64,000 bases of DNA from JADJPO01 sp046330955 (lineage in GTDB: Bacteria; Actinomycetota; Actinomycetes; Actinomycetales; Kineosporiaceae). The notes under the pieces were generated by a model, which was given only the letters and a program-made list of their open reading frames with translations, was not told the origin of the DNA and made no database searches. Of this stretch, positions 34,599 to 42,972 are shown one piece after another. Each line of letters begins with the position of its first letter. Within the stretch, counting starts at the first letter, position 1. The position numbers and the translations under genes were made by a program. The stretch is from positions 62,001 to 126,000 of the forward strand of contig JAXLRT010000001.1 in the NCBI GenBank assembly GCA_046330955.1, written 5' to 3'.

Positions 34599-36554
34599 GT
34601 GAGCGTCGACGTCGCCGGCATGATCCAGTGGGCACGCGACACGGTGACCACCGACGGTGAGGCCTTTGCCGATCGGCTGGACCGCTGGGGCGAGGATCTG
34701 ATCGCCGGCCTCGCAGTGTTCGCCGAGCCCCCGGTGCGGCGCGTGCTCGATCTGGTGATCGCGGCGCACGACGCCCGCCGTCCCGCACTGCGCGCGCTCG
34801 ACCGCCGCCGGTTGCTGCGTCCGGACTGGTTCAGCGGGCCCGACCAGGTCGGCTACGTCTGCTATCCCGACCGGTTCGCGGGCACCCTGGACGGCGTCCG
34901 GAGCAAGATCGACTACCTGGGCGAGCTGGGGGTCACCTACCTGCACCTGATGCCCCTGCTGCAACCCCGGTCCGGCCCGGACGACGGTGGCTACGCCGTC
35001 CAGGACTACCGCACCGTGCGCTCCGACCTGGGCACGATGGCCGACCTCGAGAAGCTGAGCGACGCGCTGCACGAGGCGGGGATCGCGCTCACCCTCGACC
35101 TGGTGCTCAACCACGTGGCCAAGGAGCACGAGTGGGCTCGGGCCGCGGTCCGCGGCGAGCAGCCCTACCGCGACTACTTCCTGTTCTTCCGCGACCGCAC
35201 CATGCCGGACGCCTACGAGCGCACCCTGCCCGAGATCTTCCCGGACTTCGCGCCCGGGTCGTTCACCTGGGAGGAGGAGATCACCCACGCCGACGGCAGT
35301 CGTGGCGCCTGGGTGTGGACCACGTTCAACAGCTACCAGTGGGATCTGGACTGGTCGAACCCCGATGTCTTCTGCGAGCTGCTCGACGTGATCCTCTTCC
35401 TGGCCAACGTCGGGGTGGACTGCCTGCGGCTGGACGCGATCGCCTTCCTGTGGAAGCGGCTGGGCACCAACTGTCAGAACCAGCCCGAGGTGCACGACAT
35501 CGTGCAGGCGTTGCGGGCCGCCGTCCGGATCGCCGCCCCCGGGGTGATCTTCAAGGCCGAGGCGATCGTCGCACCGGAGGACCTGCCCGCCTACCTGGGT
35601 ACCGGCCGCCACGCCGGCAAGGTGTGCGACATCGCCTACCACAACAGCCTCATGGTGCAGCTCTGGTCAGCGCTGGCCACCGGCACGGCCGACCTCGCCG
35701 GGCGCGCGCTCGCCGTCCCGCCGCCCAAGCCGGTCACCACCGCCTGGACGACGTACGCCCGCTGCCACGACGACATCGGCTGGGCGATCTCGGACGACGA
35801 TGCGGCCGCGGTGGGGCTGTCCGGCTTCCATCACCGGGCCTTCCTGGCCGCCTGGTACGACGGCGAGTTCACCGGATCGTTCGCCCGGGGCGAGCTGTTC
35901 CAGGTCAACCCCGCCACCGGTGATGCCCGCACCAGCGGCACCCTGGCCAGCCTGGCCGGGCTCGAGGCGGCGCTGGAGCACCAGGCACTCACCGGCGAGG
36001 AGCACCTGGTCGACCTCGCGTTGGGACGGATCTTCCTGTTGCACGCGGTGATCTACGGGTACGGCGGCATCCCGTTGCTGTACATGGGGGACGAGCTGGG
36101 CCTGCTCAACGACCACAGCTACGCCGGCGACCCGCGGCTCGCCGAGGACAACCGGTGGCTGCACCGGCCCTGGATGGACTGGCACGCCGCTGCCCAGCGC
36201 ACCGACCCCACCACCGTCGCCGGAAGGATCTTCGGGGGCGTGCGACACCTCGGCCGGTTGCGCGCGCAGCTGCCCTCGCTGCACGCCGCGGTCGAGAGCG
36301 AGCCGGTGGACGTCGGCGCGGGCGGCCTGATGGTGCTGCACCGGCGCCACCCGGCGGGCACCCTGCTGGCGGTCTACAACGTGTCCGAACACTGGCAACA
36401 CCTGCCCGCCGAGGCGGTGCGAGCGGCCGGGCTGACGCGTCCCTGGGATCACATCTCGAGCTTCGCCCCGCGACTCGAGGGGACCGATGCCGCCGGGCGC
36501 GGAGGGTTCTACGCCCTGCCACCGTTCGCCGCTTGGTGGTTGACCTCGGGCTGA
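34599..36554 (+). CDS. amylosucrase (GH13 subfamily 4)
   Basis: 651 residues, matching amylosucrase length (~630-650). YVCYPDRFAGTLDGVRSKID and YLHLMPLLQPRSGPDDGGYA are characteristic. Catalytic residues by GH13 alignment: nucleophile D279 in CLRLDAIAFLW, general acid E321 in FKAEAIVAP, and D391 in CHDDIGW (the CHDD form is typical of amylosucrase and sucrose hydrolases). It transfers glucose from sucrose to a glucan and releases fructose. GTG 34599 follows GAGGAGGA. No signal peptide, so cytoplasmic. Regulated, by inference, by the divergent LacI gene. Confidence 0.9.
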   Translation: MSVDVAGMIQWARDTVTTDGEAFADRLDRWGEDLIAGLAVFAEPPVRRVLDLVIAAHDARRPALRALDRRRLLRPDWFSGPDQVGYVCYPDRFAGTLDGVRSKIDYLGELGVTYLHLMPLLQPRSGPDDGGYAVQDYRTVRSDLGTMADLEKLSDALHEAGIALTLDLVLNHVAKEHEWARAAVRGEQPYRDYFLFFRDRTMPDAYERTLPEIFPDFAPGSFTWEEEITHADGSRGAWVWTTFNSYQWDLDWSNPDVFCELLDVILFLANVGVDCLRLDAIAFLWKRLGTNCQNQPEVHDIVQALRAAVRIAAPGVIFKAEAIVAPEDLPAYLGTGRHAGKVCDIAYHNSLMVQLWSALATGTADLAGRALAVPPPKPVTTAWTTYARCHDDIGWAISDDDAAAVGLSGFHHRAFLAAWYDGEFTGSFARGELFQVNPATGDARTSGTLASLAGLEAALEHQALTGEEHLVDLALGRIFLLHAVIYGYGGIPLLYMGDELGLLNDHSYAGDPRLAEDNRWLHRPWMDWHAAAQRTDPTTVAGRIFGGVRHLGRLRAQLPSLHAAVESEPVDVGAGGLMVLHRRHPAGTLLAVYNVSEHWQHLPAEAVRAAGLTRPWDHISSFAPRLEGTDAAGRGGFYALPPFAAWWLTSG

Positions 36555-36586
36555 GTCGAGTTCGAGTCGTGTCGAGTTCGAGTCGT
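36555..36586 (+). repeat. two tandem 16-bp repeats after the amylosucrase gene
   Basis: GTCGAGTTCGAGTCGT occurs twice without a gap (36555-36570, 36571-36586), starting right after the stop codon, followed by a partial third unit GTTCG. Confidence 0.9.
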
Positions 36587-36661
36587 GTTCGGGGGCCACA
36601 CGGGTGGTCAGCGCGCCGCATTTCCCTCCGAGGGCGCCGATGCCGTTCACTGTGCATCGAC

Positions 36662-38467
36662 ATGTTCGACGGTGGACCCCTTCCTGTTGCGGCTCGCTGG
36701 CTCGCCGGCGCGCTCACGGCTGCCCTGCTGACGACGGCGGCCGCAGGGTGCGGTTCCGGCACCGCCTCGACGGCCGCCTTCCCCGACGGCGCGGGCGCCT
36801 CGGCGTCCCTGCTCGCGGCCACCCCGGACGCCGAGGGCTCGCCTCCCGACGGGCTGGACGGCGACGCCTCGGCCGGCGCGCCCGCGTTCGTCGGCGCCAG
36901 CCGGGCCGGGCTCCACCCCTCCGCGTTGCCCGAGGACCAGATCGACCCGGGCAGCTCCCTGACCGGCACCGAGACCGAGAACCGTCAGTCGGGCATCGCG
37001 GACTGGATGACCGCCGAGCAGAAGCCCGGGGTGCGGATCGAGGGCTATGCCGATGCGCTGAGCGTGCTGGCCGGCCAGGCGGTCGGGCTGCACGTCAGCT
37101 CGACCGGCCAGACCTTCACCATCGAGGTGTTGCGCACCGGCGACTATCAGGGCCGCTGGGCCCGGCTGATGTGGAAGAGCCCGGCCATGCCGGGAGGACC
37201 GCGCACCGGCGTGGTGCACGACCCCGCCACCCGCATGGTCAGCGCCAATTGGCCACGCTCCGCTGCCCTGGACACCACCGGCTGGCCGGCGGGGGCCTAC
37301 CTGGCCAAGCTGATCGGCTCGGACGGCGCGATGTCCTTCGTCCCGTTCGTGGTGCGCCACGCCACCAGTACCGGCGCCGTCCTGCTGGTGCACAGCATGG
37401 CCACCTGGCAGGCCTACAACCAGTGGGGCGGGCCGAGCACCTACCGGGGCTACGAGAAGGACGACAAGGCCGACGACTTCGAGCTGCGCTCCGTGGCGGC
37501 CTCGTTCGACCGGCCGTACTCGCGGGGCTTCGGCACCGGCACCTTCCTGACCAAGGAGCTGCCGGTGGTGGCCACCGCCGAGCGGCTCGGGCTGCGGCTC
37601 AACTACGCCGCCGACCTCGATCTGGAACTGCATCCCGAGGTCCTGCAGGGAGCGGTGGCCGTGGTGCTGCTCGGCCACTCGGAGTACTGGTCCCGGACGA
37701 TGCGCGCCAACCTGACCGCCGCCCGCGACCAGGGGGTGAACCTGGCGTTCCTCGGGGCCAACGCGGTGCACCGGCGCATCCGCCTGGCGCCGTCCCCGCT
37801 GGGATCGGGCCGCGTCATGATCAACTACAAGCTGGGTGAGGCCGACCCGGTCAAGACCGAGGACACCACCGCCGACTGGGGCAAGAAGCCGCACTCCCAG
37901 CCGCAGTCCTCGCTGGTGGGCAGCATGTTCGAGTGCGCGCATGCGGACGGCGACCTGGTGATCACCGACCCGCAGGCGTGGCCGTTCGCCGGTCAGAACC
38001 TGGCTCGGGGCACCCGGTTGACCGGAGTGGTGGGCCCCGAACTCGACCGGGTGAACCTGGTGGTGGACACGCCCCGCCCGATGCAGGTGCTGGCCCACTC
38101 CCCCGTGATCTGCCGCGGCGAACCGGACGCCTCGGACGTCACCTGGTACAGCGCGTCGTCCGGGGCCGGGGTGTTCACCGCCGGGACGCTGCGCTGGGTG
38201 GAGTCGATGACCAGCACCAACCCGCTGGTCCGCCGGGTGATCACCCGGGCCACCGAGCGGGTGTTGACCCAGGTCGCCCGGCCGCGGGCCGGCGCCCGTG
38301 TGGTCGCCCGGGACAACGTGGCCGACTTCTACACCGCGGACGGCAAGTTGGCCTCGACCGCCCCGATCACGCCCGGGCCGTCGTCCACCGAGGACAGCGT
38401 CGACCCAGAGGCCGCCTCGGCGCCGCCGGCACGCCTCGGCGCACCCGCCTCGACGCTGAATCCCTGA
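36662..38467 (+). CDS. lipoprotein with N,N-dimethylformamidase large-subunit-like domain
   Basis: 601 residues. The N-terminus has a hydrophobic segment ending AAAGCGSG (lipobox-like), then an Ala/Pro-rich linker to ~95. The main domain contains EGYADALSVLAGQAVGLHVS, VLVHSMATWQAYNQWGG-type sequence, RGFGTGTFLTKELPVVATAE and GHSEYWSRTMRANLTAARDQ with NLAFLGANAVHRRI, matching the DMFase beta-subunit-like family (PF20254-type). DMFase hydrolyses DMF with an iron site; these actinobacterial secreted relatives are uncharacterised. No small subunit gene adjoins it. Confidence 0.75.
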   Translation: MFDGGPLPVAARWLAGALTAALLTTAAAGCGSGTASTAAFPDGAGASASLLAATPDAEGSPPDGLDGDASAGAPAFVGASRAGLHPSALPEDQIDPGSSLTGTETENRQSGIADWMTAEQKPGVRIEGYADALSVLAGQAVGLHVSSTGQTFTIEVLRTGDYQGRWARLMWKSPAMPGGPRTGVVHDPATRMVSANWPRSAALDTTGWPAGAYLAKLIGSDGAMSFVPFVVRHATSTGAVLLVHSMATWQAYNQWGGPSTYRGYEKDDKADDFELRSVAASFDRPYSRGFGTGTFLTKELPVVATAERLGLRLNYAADLDLELHPEVLQGAVAVVLLGHSEYWSRTMRANLTAARDQGVNLAFLGANAVHRRIRLAPSPLGSGRVMINYKLGEADPVKTEDTTADWGKKPHSQPQSSLVGSMFECAHADGDLVITDPQAWPFAGQNLARGTRLTGVVGPELDRVNLVVDTPRPMQVLAHSPVICRGEPDASDVTWYSASSGAGVFTAGTLRWVESMTSTNPLVRRVITRATERVLTQVARPRAGARVVARDNVADFYTADGKLASTAPITPGPSSTEDSVDPEAASAPPARLGAPASTLNP

Positions 38468-38570
38468 GTCCGTTCGCCGGCTGGTGACGTGGTGCACCCC
38501 GCGCCCTGGGGCGGGGTCGTCGGAGGCGCACTAGGCTCGGTCGCATCGCCCTGATCGACGAGGAGAGCCG

Positions 38571-40259
38571 ATGTCCGCCGCACCTGTTGGCCCTGAATTC
38601 GTCTACACCGACGTGACCCCGCTGGGCCACGTGGACACCCCCTACCGGCTGCTCACCACCGAGGGCGTGCGCACCGTCGAGGCGGCCGGGCGGACGTTCC
38701 TCGAGGTGGACGCCGAGGCGCTGCGGCTGCTGAGCGAGACGGCGATGCACGACATCGCGCACTACCTGCGCCCGGCTCACCTGGCCCAGCTGGCGAAGAT
38801 CCTCACCGACGACGAGGCCTCGGCGAACGACAAGTTCGTCGCCCTCGACCTGCTGCGCAACGCCAACGTCGCGGCGGGCGGGGTGCTGCCGATGTGCCAG
38901 GACACCGGCACCGCGATCGTGATGGGCAAGCGCGGCAGCCAGGTGCTGACCACCGGCGTGCGCGACGAGGAGGCACTCTCGCGCGGGGTGTTCGACGCCT
39001 ACACCCGGCTCAACCTGCGCTACTCGCAGATGGCGCCGCTGAGCATGTGGGAGGAGAAGAACACCGGCACCAACCTGCCCGCCCAGATCGAGCTCTACGC
39101 CGAGACCGGCGAGGGCACCGAGAACGTCTACAAGTTCCTGTTCATGGCCAAGGGCGGCGGCTCGGCCAACAAGTCCTACCTCTTCCAGGAGACCAAGGCG
39201 CTGCTGAACCGGGACTCGCTCATGCGGTTCCTCGACGAGAAACTGCGTGGTCTCGGCACCGCGGCCTGCCCGCCCTACCACCTGGCCATCGTCATCGGCG
39301 GCACCAGCGCCGAGTACGCCCTGAAAACCGCCAAGTACGCCTCGGCGAAGTACCTGGACGGCATGCCGACGTCCGGGTCGCCGTCCGGCCACGGGTTCCG
39401 GGACGTCGAGCTGGAGGCCGACATCCTGAAGCTGACCCAGGACTTCGGTATCGGGGCGCAGTTCGGCGGCAAGTACTTCTGCCACGACGTCCGCGTGATC
39501 CGGCTGCCCCGCCACGGTGCCTCGCTGCCGGTCGCGGTGGCCGTGTCGTGTTCGGCCGACCGCCAGGTGCTCGGCAAGATCACTCCTGAGGGCGTGTTCA
39601 TCGAGCAGCTCGAGTTCGAGCCGGCGCACTTCCTGCCGGAGGTCACCCACGACGAGCTGGCGTCGTCCGGCGCGCACGAGGATGTGGTGCGGGTCGACCT
39701 GAACCGGCCGATGGACGAGATCCGCGCGCAGCTGACCCAGTACCCGGTGAAGACCCGGCTGTCGCTGACCGGGCCGCTGGTGGTGGCGCGCGACATCGCC
39801 CACGCCAAGATCAAGGAGCGGTTGGACGCCGGCGAGCCGATGCCGGCGTACCTGCGCGATCACCCGGTCTACTACGCCGGCCCGGCCAAGACCCCGACCG
39901 GCATGGCGTCCGGCTCGTTCGGCCCCACCACCGCCGGGCGGATGGACTCCTACGTCGACCAGTTCCAGGCCGCCGGTGGCTCGATGGTCATGCTGGCCAA
40001 GGGCAACCGCTCGAACGCCGTGACCAAGGCCTGCGCCGACCACGGCGGCTTCTACCTCGGCTCGATCGGCGGCCCCGCGGCGCGCCTGGCGCAGGACTGC
40101 ATCAAACACGTCGAGGTCGTCGAGTACGCCGAACTCGGCATGGAGGCGGTCTGGAAGATCGAGGTCGAGGACTTCCCCGCCTTCATCGTGGTCGACGACA
40201 AGGGCAACGACTTCTTCTCCGAGGTCATCAAGCCCGTCCTCACCATCACCCGCAAATAA
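38571..40259 (+). CDS. class I (iron-sulfur) fumarate hydratase
   Basis: 562 residues, length as in FumA/FumB. MCQDTGTAIVMGKRG, NLPAQIELYAETGEG, FMAKGGGSANKSYL and YFCHDVRVIRLPRHGASLPV are class I motifs; the Cys residues in MCQDTG, YFCHD and the later SCSADRQV are candidate cluster ligands. It interconverts fumarate and malate in the TCA cycle and needs a [4Fe-4S] cluster. In the matching M. tuberculosis locus the fum gene is the unrelated class II type. No glpX is beside it. ATG 38571 follows GAGGAGAGCCG. Confidence 0.92.
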   Translation: MSAAPVGPEFVYTDVTPLGHVDTPYRLLTTEGVRTVEAAGRTFLEVDAEALRLLSETAMHDIAHYLRPAHLAQLAKILTDDEASANDKFVALDLLRNANVAAGGVLPMCQDTGTAIVMGKRGSQVLTTGVRDEEALSRGVFDAYTRLNLRYSQMAPLSMWEEKNTGTNLPAQIELYAETGEGTENVYKFLFMAKGGGSANKSYLFQETKALLNRDSLMRFLDEKLRGLGTAACPPYHLAIVIGGTSAEYALKTAKYASAKYLDGMPTSGSPSGHGFRDVELEADILKLTQDFGIGAQFGGKYFCHDVRVIRLPRHGASLPVAVAVSCSADRQVLGKITPEGVFIEQLEFEPAHFLPEVTHDELASSGAHEDVVRVDLNRPMDEIRAQLTQYPVKTRLSLTGPLVVARDIAHAKIKERLDAGEPMPAYLRDHPVYYAGPAKTPTGMASGSFGPTTAGRMDSYVDQFQAAGGSMVMLAKGNRSNAVTKACADHGGFYLGSIGGPAARLAQDCIKHVEVVEYAELGMEAVWKIEVEDFPAFIVVDDKGNDFFSEVIKPVLTITRK

Positions 40260-40260
40260 C

Positions 40261-40305
40261 CCCCGCCCCCGCCCCCGCCCCCGCCCCCCGCCCCCTCCCC
40301 CGGGG
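40261..40305. repeat. C-rich (CCCCCG)n low-complexity tract
   Basis: Roughly seven units of CCCCCG/CCCCGC lie between the fumarase stop and the hairpin element. The other strand would be G4-prone. Confidence 0.8.
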
Positions 40306-40321
40306 TCCCCCGGGGGGCCCA

Positions 40322-40380
40322 CCCCTGGTGGGCGCAATGTCACGTCGCGCTCGTCTAGCGAGTGCAACGTGACATTGCGC
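40322..40380 (+). repeat. hairpin element, copy A
   Basis: 59-bp element with a 22-bp imperfect stem (40332-40353 with 40359-40380, 20 of 22 paired) and loop TCTAG. Its reverse complement recurs at 41667-41725 with 54 of 59 identical positions. It lies between convergent fum and AbiEi-like genes and could act as a bidirectional terminator. Confidence 0.85.
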
Positions 40381-40393
40381 TCGTGATTCTCGA

Positions 40394-40423
40394 GCGTGAT
40401 TCCGCGCCTGGTCGGAATCACGC
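40394..40423. terminator. 11-bp perfect hairpin
   Basis: GCGTGATTCCG (40394-40404) pairs with CGGAATCACGC (40413-40423) across an 8-nt loop, between the ends of fum and the AbiEi-like gene. No U tract. Confidence 0.4.
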
Positions 40424-40514
40424 GACTCGGAGTAATCGCCGGGTGAGCCTCCGCCGGAGACGCACTCGCGCCCCCGGCCCACCCGAGGTAGGCGCGAGGG
40501 CGCGAGCCGGGTCA

Positions 40515-41474
40515 TCACGCGGCGGGCAGCATGACGATGCCCTCGGGCACGGCGCGCCCGGCGGCCAGGGCCAGCATGGCCTTCACCTCGCGCACGAAGC
40601 GGTCGGGCCCCGAGGTGATCTCCACCGGGCCGAAGCTCATGAGCAGCAGACCGCCCACGACCATGCGCCGCGCGCGTTGCATCGTGTGGAGGTAGTCCGC
40701 GGGAGCCAGGTGCCACGCGTAGGAGTCGATCTCGAGGGCCAGGCCGTGCGCCGGCCAGTAGGCATCGGGCGTGAGCTCGCTGCCGTCGGGCAGAATCAAC
40801 CGGACGTTCCACTCGGGCGCCGGCACGCCGCCCTTGCGCATCACGTCTCGTGCCACTCCCTCGGCAACCGAGCGGACGCCGTCCGACACCTCGGCGAGCA
40901 CGAAGCGGGCCAGCGCCGTCCGGGCCCGAGCTGCCGCGACGGTCTCGTCGGCCAGTTCGGGAACGGTGCACGATCGGCGCTGGATCACGGTCGCCACGAG
41001 ATGGCGGACGTCGCCCAGGACGGCGGTCCGACGGCAGGTGTCGATGAGCGCGCGGGGAACCGGGGCATAGGGAATCCCGTTCACCACGACCGGGTCGGGC
41101 AGGCGATGGGTCCGTTCCACGTGCACCGAGCCGTGAGACTTCCGATGTCGTTCCGCCGGGATCAGGACGTCGATCTCGGGTCGTGGCGGCAGGGTTCTCA
41201 GCCCGGCGGCGTGCAGGGCATCGATACCCGTGATCACCGCCTCGTCGCCGCAGAACGCCCTTGCCCCCAGCAGGAGTTCGCGCCGGGTGGGGGTGCCGCG
41301 ATGGGTCAGGACGACTCCGGGCAGCAGGCGCTGCCATGGCCCACCCACCCCGATCCGTCGGGTGATGGTGGCCATGGACACCCCCATGGCGCGCAACTCG
41401 GCGTGGCTGGCCACATGACCGTGTGACGCGACGTGGGAGTCCACCTCGCGAGGATCGAACAATCGCTTCGTCAT
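40515..41474 (-). CDS. AbiEi-like HTH and PD-(D/E)XK-type (DUF559-like) protein
   Basis: 319 residues. SHAELRAMGVSMATITRRIG (~18-37) is the AbiEi-type winged-helix, followed by a central AbiEi-like domain with LLPGVVLTHRG and ALDALHAAGL-like IDALHAAGL. The C-terminal part has PDAYWPAHGLALEIDSYAWH, the D...ExD of a Vsr/DUF559-like nuclease fold. Actinomycetes carry several orphans of this type without a cognate AbiEii toxin; their function is unknown. It is flanked by inverted copies of the same hairpin element. ATG 41474. Confidence 0.75.
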   Translation of the reverse strand: MTKRLFDPREVDSHVASHGHVASHAELRAMGVSMATITRRIGVGGPWQRLLPGVVLTHRGTPTRRELLLGARAFCGDEAVITGIDALHAAGLRTLPPRPEIDVLIPAERHRKSHGSVHVERTHRLPDPVVVNGIPYAPVPRALIDTCRRTAVLGDVRHLVATVIQRRSCTVPELADETVAAARARTALARFVLAEVSDGVRSVAEGVARDVMRKGGVPAPEWNVRLILPDGSELTPDAYWPAHGLALEIDSYAWHLAPADYLHTMQRARRMVVGGLLLMSFGPVEITSGPDRFVREVKAMLALAAGRAVPEGIVMLPAA

Positions 41475-41657
41475 GCGATGAACCGTGAGGGTTCCACCGG
41501 CGGTTCGCACTCGGCGTCCGCTGCGCTGTGGATGGTGGGACGCCGATGGCCTTCTGTGGACGCAACGACGGCGACATCGCGTGCCCTGCTGGCTGGCCGA
41601 ACGCCAAACCTGCACGCACCGTGACGATTTCGAGGGCGAAGGCGAAATCACGCTCAT

Positions 41658-41725
41658 CCCTGGTGGGCACGATGTCACGTTGCACTCGCTAGATGAGTGC
41701 AACGTGACATTGCGCCCACCAGGGG
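41658..41725 (-). repeat. hairpin element, copy B
   Basis: 30-bp arms 41658-41687 and 41695-41724 (28 of 30 paired) with loop GCTAGAT. Reversed, positions 41667-41725 match copy A. It lies downstream of moeA (minus strand) and upstream of the AbiEi-like gene. Confidence 0.88.
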
Positions 41726-41768
41726 TGGGGCGCGGCGGAGCCGCGGGGGTGGGGCCGCGGGGAGCCGC

Positions 41769-41787
41769 GGGGGTGGGGTGGGGTGGG
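41769..41787 (+). repeat. G-quadruplex-type run at the moeA 3' end
   Basis: GGGGGTGGGGTGGGGTGGG gives four G-runs with one-base loops, touching the moeA stop codon. Confidence 0.75.
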
Positions 41788-42972
41788 TCAGGGGACGGTC
41801 AGGAGGGGGAGGGGGGTGCCGGCGGTGGCTCCGCCAGGGGGGATCACGGCGACGGCGTCGGCGGTGGCCAGGCCGCGGAGCATGGCCGGGCCGGCGAACA
41901 TCACCGGATGACCGTCGCGGACCGGTAGCAGGCGGGTCGCCTCCGGGCCGGCGGGCACGTCGACCGCGAGGACGCCGTGGCGCACCGGGGCCGGCTGCTG
42001 ACCGCGCAGCGTGCGCACCAGGGGATCGAACAGGGTGAGCAGGCCCGAGACGGCCGCCAGCGGGTTGCCGGGCAGGCCCACGAGCGGACGCCCGTCGGCC
42101 AGTACGGCGAGCAGCTGCGGATGCCCCGGGCGCACGGCCACGCCGTCCACCACGAGCCGCGCGCCGAGGTCCTCCAGGATCGCGTGCAGATGGTCGACCG
42201 GACCGCGCGCGGTCGACCCGGTGGTCACCACGACGTCCCCGCGGGTGGCCAGCAGCGCCGTCCGCAAGGGGTCGACCTGATCGGGAACCCTACGCGCCGA
42301 GGCGATCTCGACACCGCGCCCCGGGATCCAGGCCGACAGCAGCGGGCCGAGGGCATCGCGCAACCGGCCGTCTCGCGCCGGCCCCGAGGTCAGCAGCTCA
42401 TCGCCCAGGATCAGCACGTCGGCCCGCACCCGACGCACCGACACCTCGTCGAGGCCCGCGGCTGCCAGCAGGCCGAGCGCCACCGCCGCGAGCTCGCTCC
42501 CGGCAGGCAGCACCACCTCCCCCCGACGGCACTCCGCCCCCGCCGAGCGCACGTCGGTGCCGGCCTCGGGCGCACTCCCCCTGGGCCGCAACACCTTCGA
42601 GGCATCCAGCTGTCCGTGCTCGCGGCGCAGCACCGCCGTGGTCCCGGCAGGAACCGCGGCACCGGTCGCGATGCCGACCGCCTGCCCGGCTGCCAGGCGC
42701 GCGGCGTCGGGCCGACGCTGACCCGCCAGGATCTGCCCGACCACCTGCCACGGCGGCGGCCCGGCCACGGCCCAGCCATCCATCGCCGAGGTGTCGGCAG
42801 CCGGCAGATCGCTACGCGCACAAGCGTTCTGCGCCAGCACCGTTCCGATGGCACCGACCGTGCCCGAATCACCGATCGCACCCGTCAGCGGCACGACCAC
42901 CGGCGGCACGGCCACCGCAGCGCCGGCCGCCCGGGCGACGGCCTCGCCCCAGCTGCACTCGGCGGCGCTCAT
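41788..42972 (-). CDS. moeA: molybdopterin molybdotransferase
   Basis: 394 residues. DTSAMDGWAV is the MoeA N-terminal signature, GIATGAAVPAGTTAVLRREH the second domain, and LILGDELLTSG, VVVTTGSTARGPVDHLHAIL and LVGLPGNPLAAVSGLLTLFD the MoCF-like domain. It inserts molybdate into adenylated molybdopterin. ATG 42972 overlaps the stop of the LPG-synthase-like gene by 4 bp. No other molybdenum cofactor gene is nearby. The GDELLTSG element is shortened relative to the usual GDELV, but the active Gly-Asp is present. Confidence 0.9.
   Translation of the reverse strand: MSAAECSWGEAVARAAGAAVAVPPVVVPLTGAIGDSGTVGAIGTVLAQNACARSDLPAADTSAMDGWAVAGPPPWQVVGQILAGQRRPDAARLAAGQAVGIATGAAVPAGTTAVLRREHGQLDASKVLRPRGSAPEAGTDVRSAGAECRRGEVVLPAGSELAAVALGLLAAAGLDEVSVRRVRADVLILGDELLTSGPARDGRLRDALGPLLSAWIPGRGVEIASARRVPDQVDPLRTALLATRGDVVVTTGSTARGPVDHLHAILEDLGARLVVDGVAVRPGHPQLLAVLADGRPLVGLPGNPLAAVSGLLTLFDPLVRTLRGQQPAPVRHGVLAVDVPAGPEATRLLPVRDGHPVMFAGPAMLRGLATADAVAVIPPGGATAGTPLPLLTVP

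Larger units (their letters stand above)
41475..41787. other. 313-bp intergenic region between the AbiEi-like gene and moeA
   Basis: No gene is supported. It contains hairpin copy B (41658-41725), a GC-rich stretch with repeated GCCGCGGGGAGCCGCGGGGG-type units, and a G4-type run at 41769-41787. Confidence 0.7.

Noticed and set aside
36647..38497. 616-codon minus-strand frame over the DMFase-like gene
   Set aside because: No ribosome site or family match; the plus strand gene is well supported.
38367..40421. 684-codon open frame antisense to fumarase
   Set aside because: The fumarase frame has full family motifs; the antisense product resembles no protein and reflects GC skew.
40322..41725. 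Insertion sequence formed by the two hairpin elements
   Set aside because: No transposase and no visible target duplication; kept only as an inverted-repeat finding.
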